DNA of 20,641 nucleotides from JBGTBQ01 sp041749275 (GTDB lineage Bacteria; Acidobacteriota; Blastocatellia; Pyrinomonadales; Pyrinomonadaceae). Below are positions 7,861 to 17,000 of the stretch, one piece after another. The stretch lies in contig JBGTBQ010000099.1 in NCBI GenBank assembly GCA_041749275.1, forward strand, positions 1 through 20,641. Reading direction: 5' to 3'. Each line of letters starts with the position of its first letter. Position 1 is the stretch's first letter. The translations under genes were made by a program, and so were the position numbers. The notes under the pieces were generated by a model that was not told where the DNA came from, made no database searches, and was given only the letters and a program-made list of their open reading frames with translations.

Positions 7861-7878
7861 CGGGGCGTCCGCGCCCCG
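7861..7878 (+). other. GC hairpin in the glycosyltransferase-P450 gap
   Basis: CGGGGCG (7861-7867), a 4-nt loop and CGCCCCG (7872-7878), followed by TTCCTAAATTTT. A second 6-bp stem, GCCCGC (7832-7837) with GCGGGC (7845-7850), spans the glycosyltransferase stop codon. The first hairpin could act as a partial terminator lowering expression of the P450 and NRPS genes. The AT stretch is too mixed for a firm terminator call. Confidence 0.35.
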
Positions 7879-7895
7879 TTCCTAAATTTTCCGCC

Positions 7896-9089
7896 ATGGC
7901 CGCTCTCACCCAAGTAGACATCCTCAGCCGCGACTTCACACTGAACCCCTATCCTTTCTACGAGCGCATACGCGCGACCCGCGTCGGTATCCTACAGCCC
8001 TTCAACGTCTACGCTCTCTCGCGCTACGAGGACGTGCTCGGCGCGCTGCACGACCCCGAGACCTATTCGTCGAGCGCGATGTACAGCTTCTTCGAGCAGC
8101 TCCGCCGCACGCCCACCACGGCCCTCGGGCGGACGCTGGTCTCGATGGACCCTCCGGAGCACACCGTGCTGCGCAACATTGTCGGCGGGATACTCAAGGG
8201 GCGGAGGTCGAAAGAGCTGTCTCAGTATGTGACGGCCCTCACCGACCGCCTGCTGGACGCCGCGGACGGGCGCGAGCGTCTGGACATTATGAAGGATTAC
8301 GCAGAGCCTATCGCGCTCGGCGTCGTCGCGTGGATTCTGGGCATCGACCACGACCGCGTCGGCGATTTCAAACGGTGGACGGATGACGCGACGGTCAACT
8401 TACTGGGGGCGACGGGCGAGCAGTTGCGGCACGTCGAGCAGAACTTCTCGGCGATGCGCGACTACTTCGTCCAGAAGCTAGAGCAGGAGCGTGCCGCGCC
8501 GACGAACAACTTCATCACGGGTCTGCTCACCTACGAGAAGCGCGGCGCGCTGACCCCGGAGCAGGTGCTCGACGCCGCGCGCTTCCTGCTCTTCGCGGGC
8601 AACAAGACTACGCGCTACTTCATCGGCAACGCCGTCCTTGCCCTCCTCCGTCACCCGGAGCTGATCGGGCTGGTGAACGAGACGCCGGGCAAGGTGGGCG
8701 CGCTGGTCGAGGAACTACTCCGCTACGACAGCCCCTCGCAGATGGCTCTCCGCTCGTTGACGAGGGACGTGACGTTTGACGGCGTGACCATCGAACAGGG
8801 TGCCGTGGTCTTCCTCCTGCTCGGCTCGGCGAACCGCGACGAGACGAAGTTTCCAGACCCGGACAGGATCGACATCACGCGCGACACGACCGGCCACCTC
8901 GGGATGGGGCAGGGCATCCATGGTTGTCTCGGCTCCGGCATCGCCAAGGTGGAGTCCGTCATCGCGCTCCGGGCGCTCGTGGCCGGAATCCTGAGCCGGC
9001 GCCGAGTCGAGATCGAGAATCTTTCGTACTTTCCCTCCCTCTTTCTCCGCGGCCTGTCGGAGCTGAAACTCTCCGTGCGGGCAGCGTAG
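7896..9089 (+). CDS. Cytochrome P450 with unusual I-helix
   Basis: 397-aa soluble bacterial class P450, full length. The haem ligand is Cys344 in MGQGIHGCLG, a version of FGxGxHxCxG with the first Phe replaced by Met. The K-helix ExxR is E273-L-L-R276. The I-helix reads FAGNKTTRYF: the Thr pair (238-239) is kept, but the acidic residue normally before it (AGxE/DTT) is Lys237. That acid-alcohol pair normally helps deliver protons for O-O bond cleavage, so the oxygen chemistry or substrate contacts may differ from a standard hydroxylase. Redox partners are not encoded nearby. Lying between the glycosyltransferase and the terminal NRPS (39 bp to the latter), it probably oxidises the peptide or a carrier-bound amino acid, and could install a hydroxyl for glycosylation or cyclisation; that role is inferred. 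Confidence 0.93.
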   Translation: MAALTQVDILSRDFTLNPYPFYERIRATRVGILQPFNVYALSRYEDVLGALHDPETYSSSAMYSFFEQLRRTPTTALGRTLVSMDPPEHTVLRNIVGGILKGRRSKELSQYVTALTDRLLDAADGRERLDIMKDYAEPIALGVVAWILGIDHDRVGDFKRWTDDATVNLLGATGEQLRHVEQNFSAMRDYFVQKLEQERAAPTNNFITGLLTYEKRGALTPEQVLDAARFLLFAGNKTTRYFIGNAVLALLRHPELIGLVNETPGKVGALVEELLRYDSPSQMALRSLTRDVTFDGVTIEQGAVVFLLLGSANRDETKFPDPDRIDITRDTTGHLGMGQGIHGCLGSGIAKVESVIALRALVAGILSRRRVEIENLSYFPSLFLRGLSELKLSVRAA

Positions 9090-9128
9090 AGGCTTTGCGG
9101 AAAAAAGGTTCAAACGGGGGCGCTGAGG

Positions 9129-12100
9129 ATGCAGACAACGCAATCAAGTACGTCGGAAACGGTGAGCGGCGAGGCCGGGCAGGCGTGGGAGTTACCCGCG
9201 TCGTTCGCGCAACAGCGCCTCTGGTTCCTCGACCAACTCGAACCGAACTCGGCGCTCTATAACGTTCCTCTCGCCACGCACCTCTCGGGTCGCCTCGACC
9301 TGCCGGCCCTCGTGCGCGCGCTCAACGAGATCGTCGCACGCCACGAAGCCCTCCGCACCACCTTTGCCGTGCGTGAAGGTCAACTGATGCAGGTCGTCGG
9401 CCCCCCGCCGAACCGTCTTGAACTGCCCGTCGTCGAGCTGGTCGCGCGGACGCCTCAAGCGGTCGAAGCCGTAGCCCGTCGGATGGCGGCTGAGGAGGGA
9501 AAGCATCCGTTCGACCTCGCGCGCGGCCCGCTGCTGCGCCTGCGCCTGCTGCGCTTCAGCGAAGACGAGCACGTGCTGCTGCTGACGATGCATCACATCA
9601 TCTCGGACGGGTGGTCGGTGGCCGTCCTCTTCAACGAGTTGAGTCAGCTCTACGCGGCCTTCAGCGGCGGGCAGGAGTCTCCGCTCGAAGAGCTGCCGAT
9701 TCAGTACGCCGACTACGCCGTGTGGCAGCGCGAACGTTTGCAGGGCGACGTGCTTGAAGGCCAGCTCAAGTACTGGCGCGAGCAGCTAGGCGGGGAGCCT
9801 CTGCCGGTGTTGAAGATCGGCAGCCGGCGCGCGGCCAAGGCTTCGTACCGCGGCGGGCAAGAGACAATCGAGTTGAGTGAAGAGGTGCGGCGGGTCTTGC
9901 AGCGGAGGTGCATGGAACAGCGCGTGACGCTCTACATGATGCTGCTGGCGGCGTTCGACGTGCTGCTCTACCGCTACACGGGCGAGAAGGACTTGGTGAT
10001 CGGGACGCCGATCGCGAACCGCCTGAACCCGGAGGTGGAAGGGTTAATAGGCTTCTTCGTCAACACCCTTGTGCTGCGTGTGAAGGTAGAACTGGGCGAG
10101 AGCTTCGCGGCGCTATTGGGCCACGTGCGCGACGTGACGCTGGGCGCTTACGAGCACCAGGAAGTGCCGTTCGAGAAGCTGGTCGAGGTGCTGCAACCAG
10201 AGCGCAGCGCCAGTCACCTGCCGCTCTTTCAGGTCATGTTTGTGTTGCAGAACATGCCGAAGTCCGTGCCGCACTCGGCGGGCTTGACGCTCAGGCAGCT
10301 TCCAGTCGAGCTGGAGTTGGAGAAGACCGATCTGACCCTCGGCGTGACCGAACACGAGCGGGGGCTGACAGTCGTCATCAGTTACCGGAAAGACCTGTTC
10401 AAGCCCGCGCTGGTCAGGCAGATGCTGCGCCATTACAGAACCCTCCTCGAAGGGGTCGCGCGCGACCCCTCGCGCAGCATCTCGGAACTGCCTCTGTTCG
10501 ACGAAGGCGAGCTGCGCCGGATGCTCGCGGAGTGGAATGACACCGCGGGCGAGTATCCCGTGGGGCATCGCGTCCAACACCTATTCGAGGAGAGCGTCGC
10601 GCGCGCGCCCGGGGCCACGGCGGTCGTCTTCGAAGACGAACAGATCAGCTACGCGGAGTTGAACGGCAGGGCCAACCGAATCGCTCGTTACCTGCGTCGG
10701 GCGGGCGTGGGGCCGGAGACGCGCGTGGGGATCATGCTGGAGCGCGGCCCGTCGCTGATCGAGTGCGTGCTCGGGGTACTCAAAGCGGGCGGGTGCTACG
10801 TGCCGCTCGACGCGCAACTGCCATGCGAGAGGCTGGCCTACATGCTGGAAGATGCGGGGGCTGCCATCCTTCTGACCGAGCAGAAGCTGGCCGGTCGGTT
10901 GGGGGGCGCGGCGGGCGCGCGTGTCATCTGCCTAGACCTCGTGCGCGAACAGCTTGCCGCCGAGAGCGCGGAGAACTTCGAGGGGGGGGCGAAGGCCGAC
11001 AACCTCGCCTACGTCATCTACACGTCCGGCTCGACGGGGCGGCCCAAGGGCGTGATGATTGAGCATCGCGGCCTCTGCAACATGGTAGCCTCGCAGTCGA
11101 ACATCTACAGGCTCGGCCCGGAAGACCGCGTGCTCCAGTTCGCCTCGCTCAGTTTCGACGTTTCAATTTTCGAGATCGTCGCGGCGCTGTCCACCGGCGC
11201 TTCGCTCTGCCTCGTGGCGCAGGAGACTTTGTTAGGCGGGCCGGACTTCATCAGATTTCTGCGGGAGCGGGGCGTGACCTTCGCGGGGTTCCCGCCCTCG
11301 GTGCTGGCGGCGCTGCCCGACGCGGAGCTGCCGGCCTTGAAGACAATCTGCGTCGGTGGTGAGACCTGCCCGGCGGAGGTCGTGGCGCGTTGGTCTAAGG
11401 GCCGGCGCTTCTTTAACGCATACGGCCCGACCGAGGCGACGGTCGATGCCACCGTGGCCGCGTGCGCCGACGACGGGCAGAAGCCCCCCATCGGTCGCCC
11501 GATTCTCAACACTCAAGCCTACCTGTTTGACGCGGACTTAAAGCCCGTCCCGGTCGGCGCCATCGGAGAGCTTTACCTGGCCGGCGTCGGGCTGGCCCGC
11601 GGGTATCTGAACCGCCCGGCGTTAACGGCTGAACGCTTCATCCCGAACCCCTTCGGCGACGCGCGGGGGACGCGTCTTTACCGCACGGGAGACCTCGCCC
11701 GCTACCTGCCCGAAGGGGAGATTGAGTTCGTCGGGCGCGTGGACAGTCAGGTGAAGATTCGCGGCTTCCGCGTCGAACTCGGCGAGATCGAGGCCGTTCT
11801 GGGCGCACACCCGAACGTGCGGCAGGCAGCCGTCTTCGAGAAGGAGGCGCCAAACGGCGAGAAGCGCCTGACGGCATACTTGCTGCCGCGCGCGGGCGGG
11901 GCGCTGGACGCGGGCGAGTTGCGCGGTTATCTGTCGGAGCGCCTGCCCGCCTACATGATTCCTTCGGCCTTCGTGACTGTGGACTCTTTCCCGCTGACCA
12001 TCAGCGGGAAGATAGACCCGCGCGCGCTCCCGCAGCCCGACTGGGCGCCAGCCGGGCCGGAGGCGGGACGCGCCGCCCCGCGCAACACGAGGGAGGAGGC

Positions 12101-13187
12101 GCTGGTCGAGATGTGGGAAAGGCTGCTGGGCACACAGGGCATCGGCATCCACGACAACTTCTTCGAGCTTGGCGGAAACTCCCTCCTCATCATGCAGGCC
12201 ATCGCGCAGGCGAAAGAGACGTTCGACGTTAATCTGCCGGTCGCCACCTTCTACGACTCCCCGACCATCGAGGCGGTCGCGGATACCATTCTTAAACTGT
12301 GGCGCGCGCCGATGCTCGAAGAAGCGTCGGAGGTCTTCGGCGCCAACCGGGAAGGAGCGCGTCCCGCCCCGATCTTCGCGCTCCAACCCGCGGGCTCCAA
12401 GCCGCCATTCTTCTGCGTCCACCCGGTGGGCGGCCACCTCGGCGACTACAGGGAACTGGCGCGGGAACTCGCCCCCTACGACCAGCCCGTCTACGGCCTG
12501 CAAGCGTGGGGACTCGACGAAGACGCGGAGCCGCACGACCGCGTCGAAGAGATGGCAGCGCCTTACGCCGAAGCGGTACTGAGCGTCCAGCCCCGCGGCC
12601 CCTTCCGCCTCGGCGGGTACTGTAGCGGCGGCGTGATTGCGCTGGAGGTTGCGAGGGAACTCACGCGCCGAGGCCACGAGGTCAGCGTCCTTGCCCTGCT
12701 CGGCACACAGTTGACCCCAGGGAACTCGTCCGTCCTCGACGAGATAGTGCCCAACTTCGACCTGTTCTCGTCGGTCTTCTTCTGCGACGAGTTGAAGATT
12801 ACGGTGACGCCCGAGGCGCTGGGGCCGCTCGGACGCGAGGAGCGGAGGGAGAAGATTTGGGAGGAGTTCTGCCGCCAGTCGCCGGTCGATTCGGCGCGGC
12901 TCGGCAAGGCCATCTTCCGCCGACTCTACAAGGTCTACATGGCGAACATGAGGGCCACGGAGAACTACAGGCCGCAACCCTTTAACGGGCGCGTCGTGCT
13001 CTTCGAATCCGTGGAGCAGCAGGTGAAGCACGAGCAAGGCTCGGAATGGGAAGGATTCTGCCGCGGCCCGCTCGAACGCCAATGCCTCGGAGGGAATCAC
13101 ATAACGCTGATGCGCCAGCCCCACGTCAGGGAACTGGCGAAGAGACTCAACGCCTGCCTGAACGGCGGGGAACCGGCAGGCGTTTGA
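9129..13187 (+). CDS. Terminal non-ribosomal peptide synthetase C-A-T-TE with atypical thioesterase
   Basis: 1352-aa termination module. The C domain (about 24-460) has SFAQQRLWFL and HHIISDG (155-161). The A domain (about 485-970) has YTSGSTGRPKG (631-641), NAYGPTEAT and the A10 Lys961 in SGKIDPRALP. The pocket read against PheA is D-V-F-G-C-G-A-V-D-K, which I cannot assign; the Asp near its end is reminiscent of codes for basic amino acids. The T domain has LGGNS with Ser1018. The thioesterase (about 1090-1345) begins FFCVHPVGG. Its nucleophile elbow is GGYCSGG, with Cys1165 where Ser is usual. The residue 27 positions later (Gly1192, in LALLGTQ) sits where surfactin-type thioesterases have the catalytic Asp. 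The His is retained (His1324 in GGNHITLM). The domain should release the finished peptide by hydrolysis or cyclisation. The ATG at 9129 follows a G-rich stretch (9116-9120). Confidence 0.96.
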   Translation: MQTTQSSTSETVSGEAGQAWELPASFAQQRLWFLDQLEPNSALYNVPLATHLSGRLDLPALVRALNEIVARHEALRTTFAVREGQLMQVVGPPPNRLELPVVELVARTPQAVEAVARRMAAEEGKHPFDLARGPLLRLRLLRFSEDEHVLLLTMHHIISDGWSVAVLFNELSQLYAAFSGGQESPLEELPIQYADYAVWQRERLQGDVLEGQLKYWREQLGGEPLPVLKIGSRRAAKASYRGGQETIELSEEVRRVLQRRCMEQRVTLYMMLLAAFDVLLYRYTGEKDLVIGTPIANRLNPEVEGLIGFFVNTLVLRVKVELGESFAALLGHVRDVTLGAYEHQEVPFEKLVEVLQPERSASHLPLFQVMFVLQNMPKSVPHSAGLTLRQLPVELELEKTDLTLGVTEHERGLTVVISYRKDLFKPALVRQMLRHYRTLLEGVARDPSRSISELPLFDEGELRRMLAEWNDTAGEYPVGHRVQHLFEESVARAPGATAVVFEDEQISYAELNGRANRIARYLRRAGVGPETRVGIMLERGPSLIECVLGVLKAGGCYVPLDAQLPCERLAYMLEDAGAAILLTEQKLAGRLGGAAGARVICLDLVREQLAAESAENFEGGAKADNLAYVIYTSGSTGRPKGVMIEHRGLCNMVASQSNIYRLGPEDRVLQFASLSFDVSIFEIVAALSTGASLCLVAQETLLGGPDFIRFLRERGVTFAGFPPSVLAALPDAELPALKTICVGGETCPAEVVARWSKGRRFFNAYGPTEATVDATVAACADDGQKPPIGRPILNTQAYLFDADLKPVPVGAIGELYLAGVGLARGYLNRPALTAERFIPNPFGDARGTRLYRTGDLARYLPEGEIEFVGRVDSQVKIRGFRVELGEIEAVLGAHPNVRQAAVFEKEAPNGEKRLTAYLLPRAGGALDAGELRGYLSERLPAYMIPSAFVTVDSFPLTISGKIDPRALPQPDWAPAGPEAGRAAPRNTREEALVEMWERLLGTQGIGIHDNFFELGGNSLLIMQAIAQAKETFDVNLPVATFYDSPTIEAVADTILKLWRAPMLEEASEVFGANREGARPAPIFALQPAGSKPPFFCVHPVGGHLGDYRELARELAPYDQPVYGLQAWGLDEDAEPHDRVEEMAAPYAEAVLSVQPRGPFRLGGYCSGGVIALEVARELTRRGHEVSVLALLGTQLTPGNSSVLDEIVPNFDLFSSVFFCDELKITVTPEALGPLGREERREKIWEEFCRQSPVDSARLGKAIFRRLYKVYMANMRATENYRPQPFNGRVVLFESVEQQVKHEQGSEWEGFCRGPLERQCLGGNHITLMRQPHVRELAKRLNACLNGGEPAGV

Positions 13188-13213
13188 AGTGGGCAGAAAG
13201 GAAACTGAAGCGG

Positions 13214-13235
13214 TCGCCTCAGTCTATTGAGGCGA
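13214..13235. terminator. Bidirectional terminator between NRPS and amidase genes
   Basis: TCGCCTCA (13214-13221) and TGAGGCGA (13228-13235) form a perfect 8-bp stem with a 6-nt loop, in the 31-bp gap between convergent genes and over the amidase stop codon. On the minus strand the sequence after it is T-rich but interrupted; on the plus strand it leads into CTCCCTCTTT. The position makes a shared terminator likely. Confidence 0.55.
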
Positions 13236-13761
13236 ACTCCCTCTTTATCGAGAGGATGAACTCGGTCCACTTTTGCCCGAGCTGACCGTTATTCAAAAGG
13301 AGCCGGGGGCACTTTTTCTCAGTCCAGTACATGTGCGGGACGACGACATCTTTCGGCTTCCGCAAGTCGAAGAGCAGCGCCGCGACGAGGCGCGCGGTTC
13401 TCAGGAACGCGGCCTTCCGGTCGCCCCCTTTATTCATACAGACTTGGATGGCGATGCTCCTCGTATTGCCGTTGTTGAAGGAGTGGTAGGCCATCTCGTT
13501 AAGCGGCAGATGCATGAGCACGCGCGAGTCGTCAACCGTGTAGTGCCACGAGGAGTAGATTTTCTCACCTTTGAGTAAGTAATACCCTTCGGTTCTGAGA
13601 AATTTGGAGTATGATGCGGCGTCGGCGCTCGGGTCTGTGTGGTCCGTGTTATGGATGGTTATATATTCGAGCGTGTTCGGCGTCCCGGGGCGGTTTGGCC
13701 GGCCCATCGGGATGTAGTCTTCCTTCAGGTTGAGCAACTTTCCGAACTCTACACGTTGCAT
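13219..13761 (-). CDS. N-acetylmuramoyl-L-alanine amidase-like protein (Amidase_2 / PGRP fold)
   Basis: 180-aa single-domain protein resembling the Amidase_2 family (phage-type CwlA/XlyA). Such enzymes are zinc hydrolases that cut the bond between MurNAc and L-Ala of peptidoglycan. Visible family motifs are YITIHNTD (His37), SWHYTVDD (71-78), HLPLNEMAYHS and PHMYWTEKKCP (His143, Cys151). His37, His143 and Cys151 fit the usual zinc ligands. In the strand usually written SIGIEIC this protein has SIAIQVC, so the Glu often found there is Gln106, which may reduce or change activity. There is no signal peptide or cell-wall binding domain, so export would need lysis or a secretion machine. It is convergent with the terminal NRPS and divergent from the TonB-dependent receptor, so probably not part of either unit. 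AAGGGAG lies about 12-18 nt before the ATG. Confidence 0.85.
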   Translation of the reverse strand: MQRVEFGKLLNLKEDYIPMGRPNRPGTPNTLEYITIHNTDHTDPSADAASYSKFLRTEGYYLLKGEKIYSSWHYTVDDSRVLMHLPLNEMAYHSFNNGNTRSIAIQVCMNKGGDRKAAFLRTARLVAALLFDLRKPKDVVVPHMYWTEKKCPRLLLNNGQLGQKWTEFILSIKREFASID

Positions 13762-13807
13762 GCGACTAACGTCTCCCTTCTTTGAACGACGCTTTGACCG
13801 CGCCCCC

Positions 13808-13833
13808 CGCCCGGCTCAGGCGGCAGCCGGGCG
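13808..13833 (-). repeat. Inverted repeat in the amidase leader
   Basis: CGCCCGGCT (13808-13816) and AGCCGGGCG (13825-13833) are a perfect 9-bp inverted repeat with an 8-nt loop. If the promoter at 13844-13871 is real, this hairpin would form in the first part of the amidase mRNA leader. It may affect mRNA stability or translation. There is no T-run on either side. Confidence 0.45.
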
Positions 13834-13843
13834 CCGGCGCGGG

Positions 13844-13871
13844 ATTGTAGCAGTATCTGTCTCTCTTGTAA
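13844..13871 (-). promoter_or_regulatory. Candidate promoter of the amidase gene
   Basis: On the minus strand, TTACAA (13871-13866), a 16-nt spacer and TACAAT (13849-13844). The -10 is good (5 of 6) and the -35 poor (3 of 6). It would give a leader of about 75 nt that contains the 13808-13833 hairpin. Confidence 0.3.
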
Positions 13872-13994
13872 GAAAGCTTTTCGGGTTGCATCTTGTCCCG
13901 CCGCCTCGCGGGCCCCGCTCGATGGCGCCAGTGCTTAACTGACCGCTTCGAGTTGTACCCGCACCTAAGCACGCAGAGGCACATCACCACCCAG

Positions 13995-14000
13995 AGGAGG
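13995..14000 (+). promoter_or_regulatory. Strong ribosome binding site of the TonB-dependent receptor
   Basis: AGGAGG ends 10 nt before the ATG at 14011 and fixes that start. The rest of the 249-bp divergent gap holds the amidase leader elements; I see no convincing plus-strand promoter in it. Confidence 0.8.
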
Positions 14001-14010
14001 AACATTCGCT

Positions 14011-17000
14011 ATGGCGCTAAAGCGCAACGCTCTATTGACGCTCGTCATGCTACTGACGGGGCTGCTGGCTTTCGCTCCGCCGGCGTCCGGGCAGTCCGTA
14101 ACCGGCGCGATCCGGGGGGCCGTGACCGACGAGAAAGGGGCGGTCGTCACGGGCGCACAGATCAACGTGCGCAACGCAGGCACGGGCGCGACCCGCACCG
14201 CCACCACCGACGAGCAGGGCCGCTACAACTTCCCTAGTTTAGAGGCGGGCGTCTACAGCATCGAAGTGACGCAGCAGGGCTTCGCCCCGACGACGGTCAA
14301 CGGCATCGAGGTGTCCATTAACAAGGTCGGCGTGGTGGACGTGACGCTGTCGATTTCCGGCGTGCGGGAGCAGATTGTCGTCAACAGTAACGTCGAGGTG
14401 CTCGACACGCAGAATGCGACGCTCTCGGGTCTCGTCGATTCGCGGCGCGTGCTCGACCTCCCGCTCAACGGGCGCAACTTCACGCAGCTCGTCAACCTTC
14501 AGGCGGGCGTGGCCGTCGTCAGCGCGCAGGGACTGCTCGGCGGCGGTTCCGACCCGTCGGCCATCCAAGGCTCGGGGCAGTTCGTCAACGGCGCGCGCGG
14601 CTCGGTCAACAGTTACCTGCTCGACGGCGGCGACGCCAACGACCCCGTCGTGCCGAGCGGCTCGGGCGCCTCCTCGACGGCGAGCTTCACCGGCGCCGCC
14701 CCCGGCATCAACGCCGTCAGCGTCGAGGCCGTGCAGGAGTTCCGCGTCATCACTTCGAGCGCGTCAGCCGAGTTCGGTCGTTCCAGCGGCGCCATCATCA
14801 ACATCATCACGAAGTCGGGCACGAACGAGTTTCACGGCTCGCTCTTCGAGTTCTTCCGCAACCGCGCGCTCAACGCGCGCAACTTCTTCGAGACCTCGAA
14901 GCCGCAGTTCAACCAGCACAACTTCGGCGGCTCGGTCGGCGGGCCTATCCGGCGCAACCGCCTCTTCTTCTTCGGCAACTACGAGGGCTTCCGCCAGCGG
15001 CAGTCCGTCTCGGTCGTCAACGTCGTGCCCTCGCCGAACACCATCGAGGCCGTGCGGCAGCAGAACGCGCTGCTCGGCGCGATCTTCGCCAACTACTTCT
15101 CGGGCGCGGCGGCGGCGCAGCCCGGCACCTTCACCGACCTGTCGCCCGCGGCCATCATCGCGCAGGGTCGCCCCGTCGTCGGCACGACCGTTCTGCCGCG
15201 CGGCAACGGCACCGACCAGAACGCCTTCCTCGGCAAGCTCGACTATAACTTCGTCAACGGCGGGCGCATCAGCGGGCGCTACCAGTTCTTTCAGGGGACG
15301 GGGCAGCCGGGCACCGTGGCCGGCACCGGGATCGTCGGCTCGAACGTCGGCTACAAGAACCGCGCGCAGAACCTCGTGCTGAACTATACGCAGCCGTTAG
15401 GCACGGCGCACCTCAACGAGGCGCGCTTCACCTACCAGCGCAACGCCCCGCGCACGTCGTTTGAGGCGACGCCCGAGGCCGTGCTCGCAACCGGTCGCCT
15501 CCGCACGTCCGGCCCCTTCGCCGGCCAGTCCTTCGGCGACCCCCAGACCCCGAACGGCATCCCGACCATCTCCACCGTCGGCTTCGGCATCTTCCCCGTC
15601 GGCTACAGCACCACCGCGCCGAACCGCCGCGCCGTGAACACCTTCCACATCTCGGACACCTACACCTACGTGCGCGGCGCGCACACTTACAAGTGGGGCG
15701 GCGAACTGCGCCGCATTCAGGAGAACAGCGTCTTCAGCTTCCGCCTGCGCCCCGAGGTGAGCTTCGCCAGCGCCGGCGCCAACACCATCCTTGCGCCGGG
15801 TTCGCCCGCGCAATCCTACGACCAGAACCTTTTCCTGCTGCCCGACACCTCGCAGCGCGGGTTCCGCCAGAGCGAGTACGGGTTCTTCCTACAGGACAAC
15901 TGGCGGGTCACGCCGCGCCTGACGCTCGACCTCGGCCTGCGCTGGGAGTACTTCGGGCGACCGAACGAAGTCAACGGTTTCCTGAGCAACGGCTTCCTCG
16001 CGCCGGGCGGGAGCGTGCAGGCGGAGACCGACATCCTCTCGGGCGGGCCGCGGGGCCTGCGCGACCTGCGCCTGCGTACCATCGGCCCGGGAAGGCCGAC
16101 TGACTTCTACCAAGCCGATACGAACAACTTCGCGCCGCGCGTTGGCTTGGCCTACCGCCCCAACTGGTTCGGACTCGACAAGACGGTCGTGCGGATGAGC
16201 TACGGCATCTTCTACGACCGCATCTTCAACAACGTCTTCGGCAACGCGCGCAACAGCCCGCCCTTCGTCCTGCCGGTCACCCTCTCGGGCGCGCCCTTCG
16301 GCTCGCTGCCGAGCGCAGACCCGTTCACCACGACGCTGCCCATCGGGCCTGTTACCGTCAACCCGAACATCGTCGCGCCCTACACGCAGCGCTGGACGCT
16401 GACAGCGCAGCGCGAGTTGTTGCGCGACACGGTCTTCGAGATCGGCTACGTCGGGTCGCGCGGGCTGAAGCTGATGCGGACGCTGCGCCCGAACCTCGGC
16501 GGCTTCCCCGTTGATTTCCGCCCGGCCAACGTCGGGGTCAATCTGGGGACGAGGACGATTGACGACTTCCGCCCGATCAACTTCGGCGTCATCTCGACGC
16601 GCGACACTTCGGGCCATTCGAGCTACCACTCGTTGCAGGCTACCCTGCAACGCCGCTTCAGCCGCGGTCTCTCTTTACAGTCCAGCTATACTTGGGGGCA
16701 CTCGATTGACATCGCCTCGGGCGAGATCGTCAACGACATCGTGGTAACGACCCTCTCCAACAACTTCCCCTTACGCACCGCGGACGGGCGCGTCGCACAG
16801 CCGACGCTGGCGCTCGTCAATCAGGAGCGCGCGGGACGCGGTCTCCCGCCCTTCACCGGCCCCACCGCGACGGCGCAAGCCGCGGAGTACTTCCTCCAAA
16901 ACTTCCTCGGGCCGAACCAGTTCAACGCCGACGTGGGTAACTCGCTCTTCGACATCCGGCACGTCTTCGTGACGAACTTTGGCTACGAGCTGCCCATCGG

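Noticed and set aside
6654..7913. 419-aa open frame on the minus strand across the control region and glycosyltransferase
   Set aside because: It has no recognisable domain, runs opposite the clear GT2 motifs and overlaps the regulatory repeats. Long antisense frames are expected in GC-rich genes.
10982..10989. Run of eight G in the adenylation domain as a possible frameshift or slippage site
   Set aside because: The reading frame is intact on both sides and the run encodes a Gly-rich linker. A programmed shift has no other support.
11622..13124. 500-aa minus-strand frame opposite the terminal NRPS
   Set aside because: It is the antisense shadow of the A, T and TE domains, with no family motif of its own.
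14375..15382. 335-aa plus-strand frame inside the TonB-dependent receptor, rich in Ser, Arg and Ala
   Set aside because: The composition is that of a +1 frame of GC-rich coding DNA, and the receptor frame carries the family motifs throughout.
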